A stretch of 6,835 bases of DNA from a bacterium (GCA_017444165.1 JAFSXH010000268.1:1-6835), one strand, 5' to 3'; shown: positions 1 through 6,612, counted from the stretch's first letter. Notes: generated by a model not told the origin, from the sequence alone. Numbers and translations: made by a program.

Positions 1-896
1 AAGAGGCTTTAGAAGATATAAATAGCGGCTTTAATCGTATATATTTCAAAGATCTTCCCGTCTGCAATCCTGGAGAAATAAAGACAGACATGGATCTGCC
101 CAGAGCTTTGCAGGGAGCTGAAGCCATTGTATTTGCTGTCCCCTCTTCCGTCACTCGCATTGTGGCCAATCAAGCTAAAGAGTATATCGATCCCAAGACA
201 ATTTTAATTAGTACAGCCAAAGGCCTGGAAAAAGATTCACTGTTGCGCATGTCCGAGGTCCTTTCCGAGACTATCGGCCGCTTAGAGCGTATCGCCGTCC
301 TCTCAGGCCCATCCTTTGCGGCAGAAGTTCTGCGCGGCTTGCCTACAGCGGTAACTGTCGCCAGTCCAGTGCCCAGCACATCTACAAAAGTAGCTCAACT
401 CTACCACTACAAGTATATGCGCGTCTACTCTTCTACCGATATTGTCGGCGTAGAGTTAGGCGGCGTTATAAAAAATGTTATCGCTCTGGCCGTAGGCATG
501 ACCGATGGTGCGGGTATGGGCAACAATGCGCGGGCCGCCCTCATAACTAGGGCTTTGATAGAGATGAAGCGCATAATTATGGCTATGGGAGGACGTGAAG
601 CTACTGTTTCAGGATTGAGCGGCTTAGGAGATCTCCTTTTGACTTCCACTGGTGATCTCTCACGCAATCGCCAAGTTGGACTTATGCTCGGTCAAGGAAG
701 ATCCTTAGATGAAGTTATGAAAGACATGCAACAAGTGGCCGAAGGTGTCAAGAGTGCTTCTGGCTGTCTGCAATTAGCTCAGAATTTGGGAATAGAGACC
801 CCTATAATCAAAGAGACCTGCCATATTCTCTCTGGCGAGCACAGTTTAAAGGAGGCTCTGCAGAACCTCCTCTCTCGCTCACAAAAATTTGAATGA
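1..896 (+). CDS. gpsA: Glycerol-3-phosphate dehydrogenase [NAD(P)+], N-terminus cut by window edge
   Basis: Catalyses the NAD(P)H-dependent reduction of dihydroxyacetone phosphate to sn-glycerol 3-phosphate, the backbone precursor of phospholipids; a cytosolic enzyme. The frame is open from base 3 to the TGA at 894-896 and gives 297 residues. The ATG at base 90 is internal: the preceding codons already read as GpsA-like sequence. By comparison with E. coli GpsA about 40 N-terminal residues, including the GxGxxG dinucleotide-binding loop, lie off the window. Visible family blocks are STAKGLE, LSGPSFAAE, the GGVIKNV block with the catalytic lysine (codon 471-473), GNNARAALITR, and GLGDLLLTSTGDLSRNR, followed by the C-terminal VAEGVKSA helix region. 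No key residue is missing in the visible part. It converges on the protease gene with 3 bases between stop codons, and I see no hairpin-plus-T-run terminator after it. Confidence 0.97.
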   Translation, partial: EALEDINSGFNRIYFKDLPVCNPGEIKTDMDLPRALQGAEAIVFAVPSSVTRIVANQAKEYIDPKTILISTAKGLEKDSLLRMSEVLSETIGRLERIAVLSGPSFAAEVLRGLPTAVTVASPVPSTSTKVAQLYHYKYMRVYSSTDIVGVELGGVIKNVIALAVGMTDGAGMGNNARAALITRALIEMKRIIMAMGGREATVSGLSGLGDLLLTSTGDLSRNRQVGLMLGQGRSLDEVMKDMQQVAEGVKSASGCLQLAQNLGIETPIIKETCHILSGEHSLKEALQNLLSRSQKFE

Positions 897-899
897 ACT

Positions 900-2336
900 C
901 TAAGCAATATTTAAAATAGAGTCGTAAGTTCCCCAAACGTTCGGTTTGCGATAACAATTGGCGGGATCTTCAAACCAGGTCTCGCCATCTACGCGGAACT
1001 TATAACGATAGCGTCCAGGAGCGGGAGCGTCTATCTCTACCTTCCATAAACCATCAAAGATCTCTTGAAAGAAGATCTGGTTCGGAGTCCAGTAGTTGAA
1101 GTCGCCCATAAGCTCCACCTTTTTGGCCTGATCGTTGACAAAGACGAAACTCAGTTTACCTTCTGAAACTAGTGGCGGACGCAATTCGCAGATAATATCC
1201 TCGCGCCACGTCTCTCTAGCTTGTTCTACAGCATTGCTAGCGTTCACGACTCCACAGCCTTGAGCTAAGAGATCTTTGCCGTTGAGACGATCTGCCGTAG
1301 ACATGAGAATCTGACGCACAGCTGCAGGTGAAAGCTGAGGATTGGCCTCTAACATCTGAGCCACGATAGAAGCAACTGTGGGAGCGGCAAAAGAGGTTCC
1401 ATCTACGTGCTGGTAGTGGCGGCCTACGATCTTATCTTTTACGAGAATTTCATCCAAAAACTTACAAACTTCCTCGCGCGATTTAGAGTGGAGATCGTTA
1501 GGTATGCCCTCAATTTGTGGAGCCTCGTTGAGTAAATTCAATAAATGACCGCCTTTAGCCTGAGCGAGATCGTAACAATACTTAGCTCTCAAATACTCAT
1601 TAGTACCTGGCAAGAGCGGAGCGGCTACCCAGGCGGCAGGAGCAATAACCTCAGGTTTGACGACGAGATCTAAAATAACCCCAAAACTGCTAGAATACAA
1701 TTCCAACTCTTCAGGAGTGCAAGTGTTGCGCGTCACACAGCCGCCAACAGTCAAAACGGAGGGAGCATTAGCTGGAGGGCGGGGCAAAGTGCGATTGTTG
1801 CCAGCGGCGGCAATCACCAGAATACCATCAGAGACGAGATCTTCAGCGGCTTGCGATATTTCACAATTTAACAGTTTAGCGTCAAAATCGCTCCCTACAG
1901 ATATGTTGAGAATGTTTATATTGTATTTAGAAGCGTTATTCTTAACCCAACGCAATCCCTCAAGAATAAGATCATCACAGATCATCCCCCCTCGACTGCA
2001 CTTCAAAAGCACTATATTGGCCTCTGAAGCTAACCCCCTATAGTAACCATCAGATAAAGATCCATCACCACAAGCTACGACCGAGGTCATCATTCCATGC
2101 CAGTTCCAAGTGTGGCGACAATTTTTAGGATCGAGATTATTAAACTCTCCACTGAGATCGACATAGGCAACGATACGATCTCCTAAATCGGGATGGGGAT
2201 AAAAACCTGAATCCAAAAAAGCTATAGTAACTCCCCTCCCTCTGTAATCGGCATTAGCCTGTAAACGATTGAGATTAGAAGGAACAGTGTACTTTTCAAA
2301 ATCTACCAGTTTACTTTCGCAATCCTTAGCGTGCAT
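900..2336 (-). CDS. Subtilisin-family (S8) serine protease with C-terminal glycogen-binding (CBM48-like) domain
   Basis: Predicted serine endopeptidase. Counting from the ATG at 2336 (478 residues), the S8 catalytic residues are Asp42 in AFLDSG, His80 in NWHGMMTS, oxyanion Asn180 in AAAGNN and Ser315 in DGTSFAAP, so the triad is intact. Residues about 392-478 resemble the AMPK-beta/CBM48 glycogen-binding fold: a GDFNYW strand, then YRYKFRVDG, then WFEDP. Trp416 and Trp454 sit where AMPK-beta keeps its carbohydrate-binding tryptophans. There is no signal peptide and no room for an inhibitor-type prodomain before the catalytic Asp, and several cysteines are present, so a cytosolic enzyme is inferred. 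The stretch before the Ser motif is longer than usual (about residues 243-308) and looks helical. A GTG at 2363 would add nine residues, but the ATG has the better ribosome binding site. The gene follows the permease on the same strand after 92 bases and may be co-transcribed. The natural substrate is unknown. Confidence 0.92.
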   Translation of the reverse strand: MHAKDCESKLVDFEKYTVPSNLNRLQANADYRGRGVTIAFLDSGFYPHPDLGDRIVAYVDLSGEFNNLDPKNCRHTWNWHGMMTSVVACGDGSLSDGYYRGLASEANIVLLKCSRGGMICDDLILEGLRWVKNNASKYNINILNISVGSDFDAKLLNCEISQAAEDLVSDGILVIAAAGNNRTLPRPPANAPSVLTVGGCVTRNTCTPEELELYSSSFGVILDLVVKPEVIAPAAWVAAPLLPGTNEYLRAKYCYDLAQAKGGHLLNLLNEAPQIEGIPNDLHSKSREEVCKFLDEILVKDKIVGRHYQHVDGTSFAAPTVASIVAQMLEANPQLSPAAVRQILMSTADRLNGKDLLAQGCGVVNASNAVEQARETWREDIICELRPPLVSEGKLSFVFVNDQAKKVELMGDFNYWTPNQIFFQEIFDGLWKVEIDAPAPGRYRYKFRVDGETWFEDPANCYRKPNVWGTYDSILNIA

Positions 2337-2428
2337 AGACAACCTACCTAAAGAGAACTCCACTCTTCCACAAGGGAAACAAGCAGAGTCCTCTAGTTTA
2401 GATTTTAATTAATAAAAGAATTTAATCT
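2337..2428 (-). other. Permease-protease intergenic spacer
   Basis: This 92-base gap separates two genes on the minus strand. The permease-proximal part is AT-rich and contains no convincing GC-rich hairpin with a T run. A small TTCC/GGAA hairpin near 2366-2380 is too weak to call. No clear promoter is visible either, so read-through from the permease to the protease is possible. Confidence 0.4.
2342..2349 (-). promoter_or_regulatory. Ribosome binding site that sets the protease start
   Basis: On the minus strand AGGTAGGT lies 5 bases before the ATG at 2336. The alternative GTG at 2363 has only a GGAAGA almost touching it, which is too close to work well. The same AGGTAGGT octamer precedes the thioredoxin ATG in this window, which supports the shorter start. 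Confidence 0.65.
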
Positions 2429-4162
2429 TTAGCTAAATCTACAGGGGGGGGCTTCAGCCGTAACTTCAGCCTTGGCCTCTTCAGTCTTAACAGTTTTAAC
2501 CTCTTCAACCTTGACCTCTTCAGAAGAAGTAACAGCCTCTCCAACGAGGTGTTCTGGAACTTCTTGAGCCTCCTTAGTGAGAGAGAGAGCCAAAAGGAGG
2601 AGAGATAAGATAAAGTAACCCATGAAGAACTGGTAAGGCACAGCCCTTAAGACATTATTTTCTAAGTTCCAGGGCAGATACATATTGCCGCTCGGTTCCA
2701 CAGAGTGAATGATACCAAACAGCGACAATATCGCTAAAATCATCAAATAGATAGAGCTTTCTCGCAACTTTCTGTCGATCATTAGAGCAAAGAATGCACC
2801 CCAAAGCATAGCCGTAAAGATAAAACCATTACCCAAAGCTGGAATGACCAACTTTTCATCCAAGTAACGAGTCGGATTGGTCATCAAATCGTCGATCAGC
2901 TTTTCAAAGACACCAGGTTCGCTGTAATTGCCCTTAATAGCAATTACACGAGCGATGTTAGGAATAAAGGCTAAAGCTACAGCGGGATAATGCGCAGGAA
3001 TACAGGCCACAAATGTCTGAGCAACCATTTCTATACCTACAAAACAGAGAATTGGAGCTAAAGCGGCTGTAGGTACAGCATCAACAATAAATTGAATGAT
3101 TCCCAGTATACCACAGATACCTACAAATACACCAGTCAGAACAGTGTAACCAGCACGACACCCCATCTTTTTAAAAGAAGGTTGACCTATATAAGGAGTA
3201 GTCTGAGCCACACCACCACAGAAACCAGCTACGAAAGTGGAGAAAGCCTCAACCAAAAGGATCTCATGGGTCTTATACTCATCACCAGCCAAACGAGCAC
3301 TTTCAGTGACATTAATACCACCCACAACGGTCAATATGGTGAAGGGGATAATTACGGGCAAATAATTGATAGCGTCTTTCAAACCGTTAATAAAGCTCAC
3401 TGTCGGCCAAGGAAAACCTACATGGACGGAGAGGCTAGGCATTTGGAAGTCGAGACCGACTAGACCGAAAGCTCCGAATATGTAGTAAAGAATCGTACCC
3501 ACAACTACAGAGATAAAGACACCAGGCATATTGTAAGGTAACTTGATACCAGCCACCATGTTGTAAAGAACAATACCCAAAGCGACCAAACCGACTAGAG
3601 GAGCACTCATAATCTCGATAATAGGTACGACACCCAAAAGGGCAATACCAACACCAGCCAGAGACCCCATCAAACCAGCTTGAGGTACAACTTTGCTGAT
3701 CCAGTTGCCGAAGAAGGAGAAGAATGTCTTCATGAGACCACAGTAGATCATACAAGCCATACCCACATACCACGTCTGCATAGCGGCATCATGTGGAGAC
3801 ATACCCGCGTTTTTGTAACTAATAAAAGCTGGCCCCAAAACGGTGAAAGCAATACCGATAGTAGAAGGTGTATCTAAACCTAAAGGCATAGCCGTAACAT
3901 TGCGTTTTTGACGCTTGGCCTGTACAAAAGCTAACCAGGTATAGATCAGATCGCCAACTAACACGCCAAAGGCCGTACCAGGAAAGATCTTACCGTAAAC
4001 AATATCCCCAGGCATATCGAAGATATTTATCAAAATGAAGGCCAAGAAAGCCAACACGGTCACGTTATCAAACATGATCCCGAAGAAACCGTTTAGATCG
4101 CCAAAGGCAAACCAGCGGTACTGAAAATCGCGACTATCTGCGCTCGCACTAGCGTCACTCAT
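2429..4162 (-). CDS. NCS2-like permease (xanthine/uracil permease superfamily) with acidic C-terminal tail
   Basis: Polytopic inner-membrane transporter of 577 residues. Many hydrophobic segments run from about residue 25 to 528, compatible with the 14-helix NCS2 fold. Family-like blocks include TVVGGINVTESARLAGDEY, where Glu287 may match the conserved acidic residue of helix 8. Another is TTPYIGQPSF followed by GCRAGYTVLTG (321-344), resembling the helix 10 substrate-binding loop of uracil and purine permeases. NCS2 proteins are usually proton symporters of nucleobases or ascorbate, but the match here is at superfamily level and the substrate cannot be assigned; no purine or pyrimidine gene is nearby. 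Residues 529-577 form a Glu/Lys/Val-rich low-complexity tail, probably cytosolic. The last codons cross a run of eight C, so the true C-terminus is uncertain. The start ATG at 4162 is preceded by AGAGGTG about 11 bases upstream. It is divergent from the secreted-protein gene. Confidence 0.82.
   Translation of the reverse strand: MSDASASADSRDFQYRWFAFGDLNGFFGIMFDNVTVLAFLAFILINIFDMPGDIVYGKIFPGTAFGVLVGDLIYTWLAFVQAKRQKRNVTAMPLGLDTPSTIGIAFTVLGPAFISYKNAGMSPHDAAMQTWYVGMACMIYCGLMKTFFSFFGNWISKVVPQAGLMGSLAGVGIALLGVVPIIEIMSAPLVGLVALGIVLYNMVAGIKLPYNMPGVFISVVVGTILYYIFGAFGLVGLDFQMPSLSVHVGFPWPTVSFINGLKDAINYLPVIIPFTILTVVGGINVTESARLAGDEYKTHEILLVEAFSTFVAGFCGGVAQTTPYIGQPSFKKMGCRAGYTVLTGVFVGICGILGIIQFIVDAVPTAALAPILCFVGIEMVAQTFVACIPAHYPAVALAFIPNIARVIAIKGNYSEPGVFEKLIDDLMTNPTRYLDEKLVIPALGNGFIFTAMLWGAFFALMIDRKLRESSIYLMILAILSLFGIIHSVEPSGNMYLPWNLENNVLRAVPYQFFMGYFILSLLLLALSLTKEAQEVPEHLVGEAVTSSEEVKVEEVKTVKTEEAKAEVTAEAPPCRFS
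2444..2451 (-). repeat. C8 homopolymer near the permease stop codon
   Basis: Eight consecutive G on the plus strand, C on the coding strand, lie five codons before the stop. With eight C the protein ends APPCRFS. With seven C it would end APPVDLAKD, using the TAA at 2422-2424. With nine C it would end APPL at an immediate TAG. The tract could be a sequencing error, a neutral slippage site or a variable C-terminus. Confidence 0.8.
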
Positions 4163-4331
4163 ACCCTAAGCCACACCTCTAGAAAAAATATCAAATGAGT
4201 TTTTGCGCTTTCCTTTCAATTCTTCAAAACCCTCTACTCTACAAGAACAGGGATTTTTTCATTCTTAAAGGAAACGTTTGGGGAAGTTAGTCATTTAAGG
4301 ACAGAAAAAAGAAAGTTAGAGATAAAAAGAG
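4163..4331. promoter_or_regulatory. Divergent intergenic region, probable promoters in both directions
   Basis: These 169 bases separate the divergent starts of the permease and the secreted-protein cluster, so promoters for both should lie here. The region is AT-rich, with A- and T-runs. I could not pick a confident -35/-10 pair on either strand: a TTGAAA at about 4214-4219 (minus strand) has no well-spaced -10. An AAAACCCT...AGGGATTTTTT partial inverted repeat around 4227-4260 has a long loop and a bulge; it could be a weak terminator-like structure or chance. The palindrome AAACGTTT at 4273-4280 is a possible operator, with no further support. Confidence 0.45.
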
Positions 4332-4730
4332 ATGAAGCGTATACTTACTTGTACTGCACTTTTGGCCGCTTTCGTAGTATTATCCATGTTTTACACCACT
4401 CCAGCCAACGCCCAGTTGATTCTAGCCTCAGGAACTTACAGAGTGGTAGAGATAGACGAAGGCAAAGAGCGCATTGGCATAGCCAAACTCGATGCTAATC
4501 CCAACGTCACTCAAAATTGGGTTTATATGAGATTGCAAACTAAAGTGACCAAGAGATTCTTCCAAGATGGTTGGCAGCGCGATGAAAAGATCGAACCTTC
4601 TGAAATATTCAGTGTTATAGAAAAGGGAGATGTAATAAAAGTCGACGGCGGACGCGATTGGAACGGCTCGATCACGGCTAAAAATATATTGATCCTTCCT
4701 GACAATGTCGATTGGAATCAGGAGAATTGA
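4332..4730 (+). CDS. Small secreted protein of unknown function
   Basis: 132 residues. The N-terminus is a classical Sec signal peptide: MKR basic start, a hydrophobic stretch to about residue 20, then TTPANA with predicted cleavage after Ala27 (ANA|Q). There is no lipobox cysteine, so a soluble exported or periplasmic protein is expected. The mature part is about 105 residues, has no cysteine, and alternates hydrophobic and polar residues in short blocks (GTYRVVEID, WVYMRLQTK, GDVIKVDGG, NILILPD), which suggests a small beta-rich fold. I recognise no family or catalytic motif. The ribosome binding site is weak (GAG next to the ATG). It is the first gene of a tight cluster: the FtrB-type gene starts 4 bases after its stop and places its Shine-Dalgarno sequence inside the last codons here, so the two are probably co-transcribed and perhaps translationally coupled. 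Confidence 0.85.
   Translation: MKRILTCTALLAAFVVLSMFYTTPANAQLILASGTYRVVEIDEGKERIGIAKLDANPNVTQNWVYMRLQTKVTKRFFQDGWQRDEKIEPSEIFSVIEKGDVIKVDGGRDWNGSITAKNILILPDNVDWNQEN
4720..4725 (+). promoter_or_regulatory. Ribosome binding site that sets the FtrB start
   Basis: AGGAGA lies 9 bases before the ATG at 4735 and within the last codons of the secreted-protein gene. An in-frame ATG at 4705 would add ten residues and overlap the upstream gene by 26 bases, with no comparable site before it, so 4735 is preferred. Confidence 0.75.
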
Positions 4731-4734
4731 GCAA

Positions 4735-5133
4735 ATGACAGAGCGCGATAAGATCTTAGCCTATACCGAAACTTACCGCCGCAAGACAGGCACTAATTTT
4801 AGTACCGTACCTGGAGTGAAAGAGGCAGTAATTGAAGGGTTGATCCACCATCTGGAGACTTTGAAGAAGCCGCTCTGTCCCTGTAATTTTTATCCCGATA
4901 AGAATAAAGAGATAGAGCACCGCCGCTGGTTATGTCCCTGTAACGAGATGCAGATCTACAAATATTGTCACTGTCTGCTCTATGTAGGTGAGAATAATCT
5001 GCCCATTACTGAACATCTACCCCAAGATCATGAGGGCCGTCTCTCTTACGGTCTGAATAAAGATCCTCATCCAGAATTAGGCAGGGATCTGCGCCACAAA
5101 ACTGACGACGATCTGAGCGACTGGCACAAGTAG
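4735..5133 (+). CDS. ftrB: Ferredoxin:thioredoxin reductase catalytic (beta) subunit family protein
   Basis: Carries a 4Fe-4S cluster beside a redox-active disulfide and transfers electrons from reduced ferredoxin to a thioredoxin-type disulfide; cytosolic. The 132-residue protein has the exact signature CPC-X16-CPC-X8-CHC, with cysteines at 48, 50, 67, 69, 78 and 80. By analogy with the Synechocystis enzyme, Cys48, 67, 69 and 78 bind the cluster and Cys50 and Cys80 form the active disulfide; the His between the last two cysteines is present. After the motif comes the tail LPITEHLPQDHEGR...GRDLRHK, of the kind seen in bacterial stand-alone homologues and absent from the short plant form. No variable (alpha) subunit gene is in the window, so it may act alone or with a partner elsewhere. 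It sits 4 bases after the secreted-protein gene and 6 before the glycosyltransferase. A thioredoxin gene, its likely acceptor, lies about 1.2 kb away on the other strand. Confidence 0.95.
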   Translation: MTERDKILAYTETYRRKTGTNFSTVPGVKEAVIEGLIHHLETLKKPLCPCNFYPDKNKEIEHRRWLCPCNEMQIYKYCHCLLYVGENNLPITEHLPQDHEGRLSYGLNKDPHPELGRDLRHKTDDDLSDWHK

Positions 5134-5139
5134 AGAAAG

Positions 5140-6303
5140 ATGGAGCAAGTTAAGAAAAAAGTTCTGGTCGTATCGACCATAGATCTCACCCCTTATTGCT
5201 TCTTGCGTGCTAAATTTAGGGCGATGGTCACTGACGGTTACGAAGTAACTTTGGCTTGTAGTGTCCAAAAATTCCGCCGCGAATTGGAAGCCACGGGCAT
5301 CAAAGTTGTAGATGTACCTATGAGTCGCTCGATTTCTCCCTGGCAAGATCTTCTTTCCCTATGGTCTCTGATCAAATTGATAAGGGAGATAGATCCAGAC
5401 ATCATCCACACCCACACTTCCAAAGCGGGTTTTTTGGGTCGTCTGGCTGGTTTTCTCTGTCGTGTTCCCTTGCGTGTTCACACGATCCACGAGTTGCCAG
5501 AAAATTCAGTCTCTAATCCACTCACAAAATTGATTTACCGCTATCTAGAGTGGTGGGCCGCCTGCCTCGCCCACCACCACTTTACAGTCTCTACCCCCAA
5601 TTTTAAGCAGATAGTCAGCGAAGGGATCTGCCCTGCCTCTAAACTGTCCATTGTGCGCGAGGGCTGTATAGATCTGGAGAAATATAAACCAGTCTCTAGC
5701 CATGCAGAGCTGTGCGACAGATTGCACATTGATAAAGACTCCTTGATTATAGGCACTGTAGGCCGTTTAGAGAGAGCCAAGGGCCACGCCGATCTCATTG
5801 AATCGTTCAAACTGCTCTTGACTATGCTACCTCCAGAGCTGGCCCCTAAAGCTCACCTAGTTATCGTAGGTCAAGGGGCTCTTTATGAGGATTTGCAAAA
5901 TTTAGTCTGTAAACTAGATCTGCAAGACAGAGTGACTTTGGTAGGTTGGGTGGATAATCTCTTAGAGTATTTAGGAAATTTTGACATATACGCTCTAGCC
6001 TCTCTCTACGAAGGTTTAGGAGTAGCCAATATGGAAGCCATGGCCATGAGGAGACCCGTAGTCTGCACTGGTGTGGGCGGAGTTATCGATGTTGTAGATG
6101 ACGGTATTAATGGCCTCTTAGTTTCACCACACAACCCTGCTCAAATGGCCAACGCCCTCTACAGATTATGCACAGACAAAGAATTAGCTTCAAAGTTAGC
6201 CGAAGCGGGACGGGAAAAGATAGAGAGGGAATTTCAAGAAGAGCCCCAGGCCCAAAGGTTGCTGGAGCTCTACGCTAAACTATTAGAAACCTACCACCGT
6301 TAA
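5140..6303 (+). CDS. GT4-family (GT-B fold) glycosyltransferase
   Basis: 387 residues, normal for the family. It should transfer a sugar from an activated donor to a lipid-linked or surface glycan acceptor at the cytosolic face of the membrane; donor and acceptor cannot be told from sequence. The N-terminal Rossmann domain (about 6-185) contains DPDIIHTHTSKAGFLGRLAG, typical of the acceptor domain of capsule and O-antigen transferases. The C-terminal domain (about 200-385) has the GRLERAKGH donor-binding segment and the EX7E motif at Glu291 and Glu299 (EGLGVANME), followed by GVGGVIDVVDDGINGLLV. There is no signal peptide and no clear membrane helix. It is the last gene of the plus-strand cluster, 6 bases after the FtrB-type stop, with a weak purine-rich site (AGAGAAAG) before the ATG. 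Its TAA overlaps the thioredoxin stop on the other strand by 4 bases. Confidence 0.93.
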   Translation: MEQVKKKVLVVSTIDLTPYCFLRAKFRAMVTDGYEVTLACSVQKFRRELEATGIKVVDVPMSRSISPWQDLLSLWSLIKLIREIDPDIIHTHTSKAGFLGRLAGFLCRVPLRVHTIHELPENSVSNPLTKLIYRYLEWWAACLAHHHFTVSTPNFKQIVSEGICPASKLSIVREGCIDLEKYKPVSSHAELCDRLHIDKDSLIIGTVGRLERAKGHADLIESFKLLLTMLPPELAPKAHLVIVGQGALYEDLQNLVCKLDLQDRVTLVGWVDNLLEYLGNFDIYALASLYEGLGVANMEAMAMRRPVVCTGVGGVIDVVDDGINGLLVSPHNPAQMANALYRLCTDKELASKLAEAGREKIEREFQEEPQAQRLLELYAKLLETYHR

Positions 6304-6605
6304 AGCAAAGCCAGTATTGCCTCTTTAGGTCTAAAGCCAGTGGCTCTGTTAGTTTCTTGTCCATCTTTGAAGACCACGAGAGTGGGAATACTGGCTATGC
6401 CGAAGCGTCCCGCTAACTCCCCTTCCTCATCTACGTCAATCTTACCCACAACAATATCATCGCGCTCTTGAGCGATCTCCTCGACAAAAGGAGCGATCAT
6501 TCTGCAAGGTCCGCACCAGGTTGCCCAAAAGTCGAGCAACACAGTCTTTTTGCTCTGTAAAACTTCCTGAGCAAAATTAGACTTAGTTACGTGAATTAAA
6601 GCCAT
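6300..6605 (-). CDS. trxA: Thioredoxin
   Basis: Small cytosolic dithiol oxidoreductase of 101 residues that reduces protein disulfides. The active site WCGPC has Cys31 and Cys34; the buried Asp25, the preceding DFWATW strand and cis-Pro74 in SIPT are all in place, and GKIDVDEE matches the central strand. The fold is complete, but the C-terminus stops at AILALL, a few residues shorter than the usual 105-108. The symbol trxA is used for the generic thioredoxin; which paralogue this is cannot be told. The gene follows the Ser/Thr kinase gene after 34 bases on the same strand, so they may share a transcript. It meets the glycosyltransferase tail to tail. The nearby FtrB-type gene makes this a plausible electron acceptor of that enzyme. 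Confidence 0.96.
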   Translation of the reverse strand: MALIHVTKSNFAQEVLQSKKTVLLDFWATWCGPCRMIAPFVEEIAQERDDIVVGKIDVDEEGELAGRFGIASIPTLVVFKDGQETNRATGFRPKEAILALL

Positions 6606-6612
6606 TATTTTT

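Noticed and set aside
1657..2043. Plus-strand open frame of 128 codons antisense to the protease
   Set aside because: It is the shadow of the conserved S8 catalytic region, and its translation shows no domain or signal.
2337..2363. GTG start of the protease, nine residues longer
   Set aside because: Its only purine-rich site almost touches the GTG, whereas the ATG at 2336 has AGGTAGGT five bases upstream; the extra residues add no recognisable feature.
2380..2398. Inverted repeat around AGAGTCCTCT
   Set aside because: The loop would be only two bases, so it cannot form a stable hairpin as written, and it has no T run.
3435..3773. Open frame of 112 codons on the minus strand, rich in Cys, Trp and Tyr
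   Set aside because: It lies wholly inside the permease gene in another frame on the same strand; the composition is what a frame-shifted reading of a membrane protein gives, with no ribosome binding site or motif.
4227..4260. AAAACCCT...AGGGATTTTTT as an intrinsic terminator
   Set aside because: The stem is short with a bulge and a loop of about 15 bases, and it lies between divergent genes, where no transcript is expected to end.
928..4288. Near-identical 17-base match AACGTTTGGGGAA(C/G)TTA at 927-943 (minus strand) and 4273-4289 (plus strand)
   Set aside because: The exact core is 13 bases, which is about what chance gives for both strands of a window this size, and one copy is ordinary coding sequence at the protease C-terminus.
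4705..4734. Upstream ATG start for the FtrB-type gene
   Set aside because: It would overlap the secreted-protein gene by 26 bases and lacks a ribosome binding site, while the ATG at 4735 has AGGAGA at good spacing.
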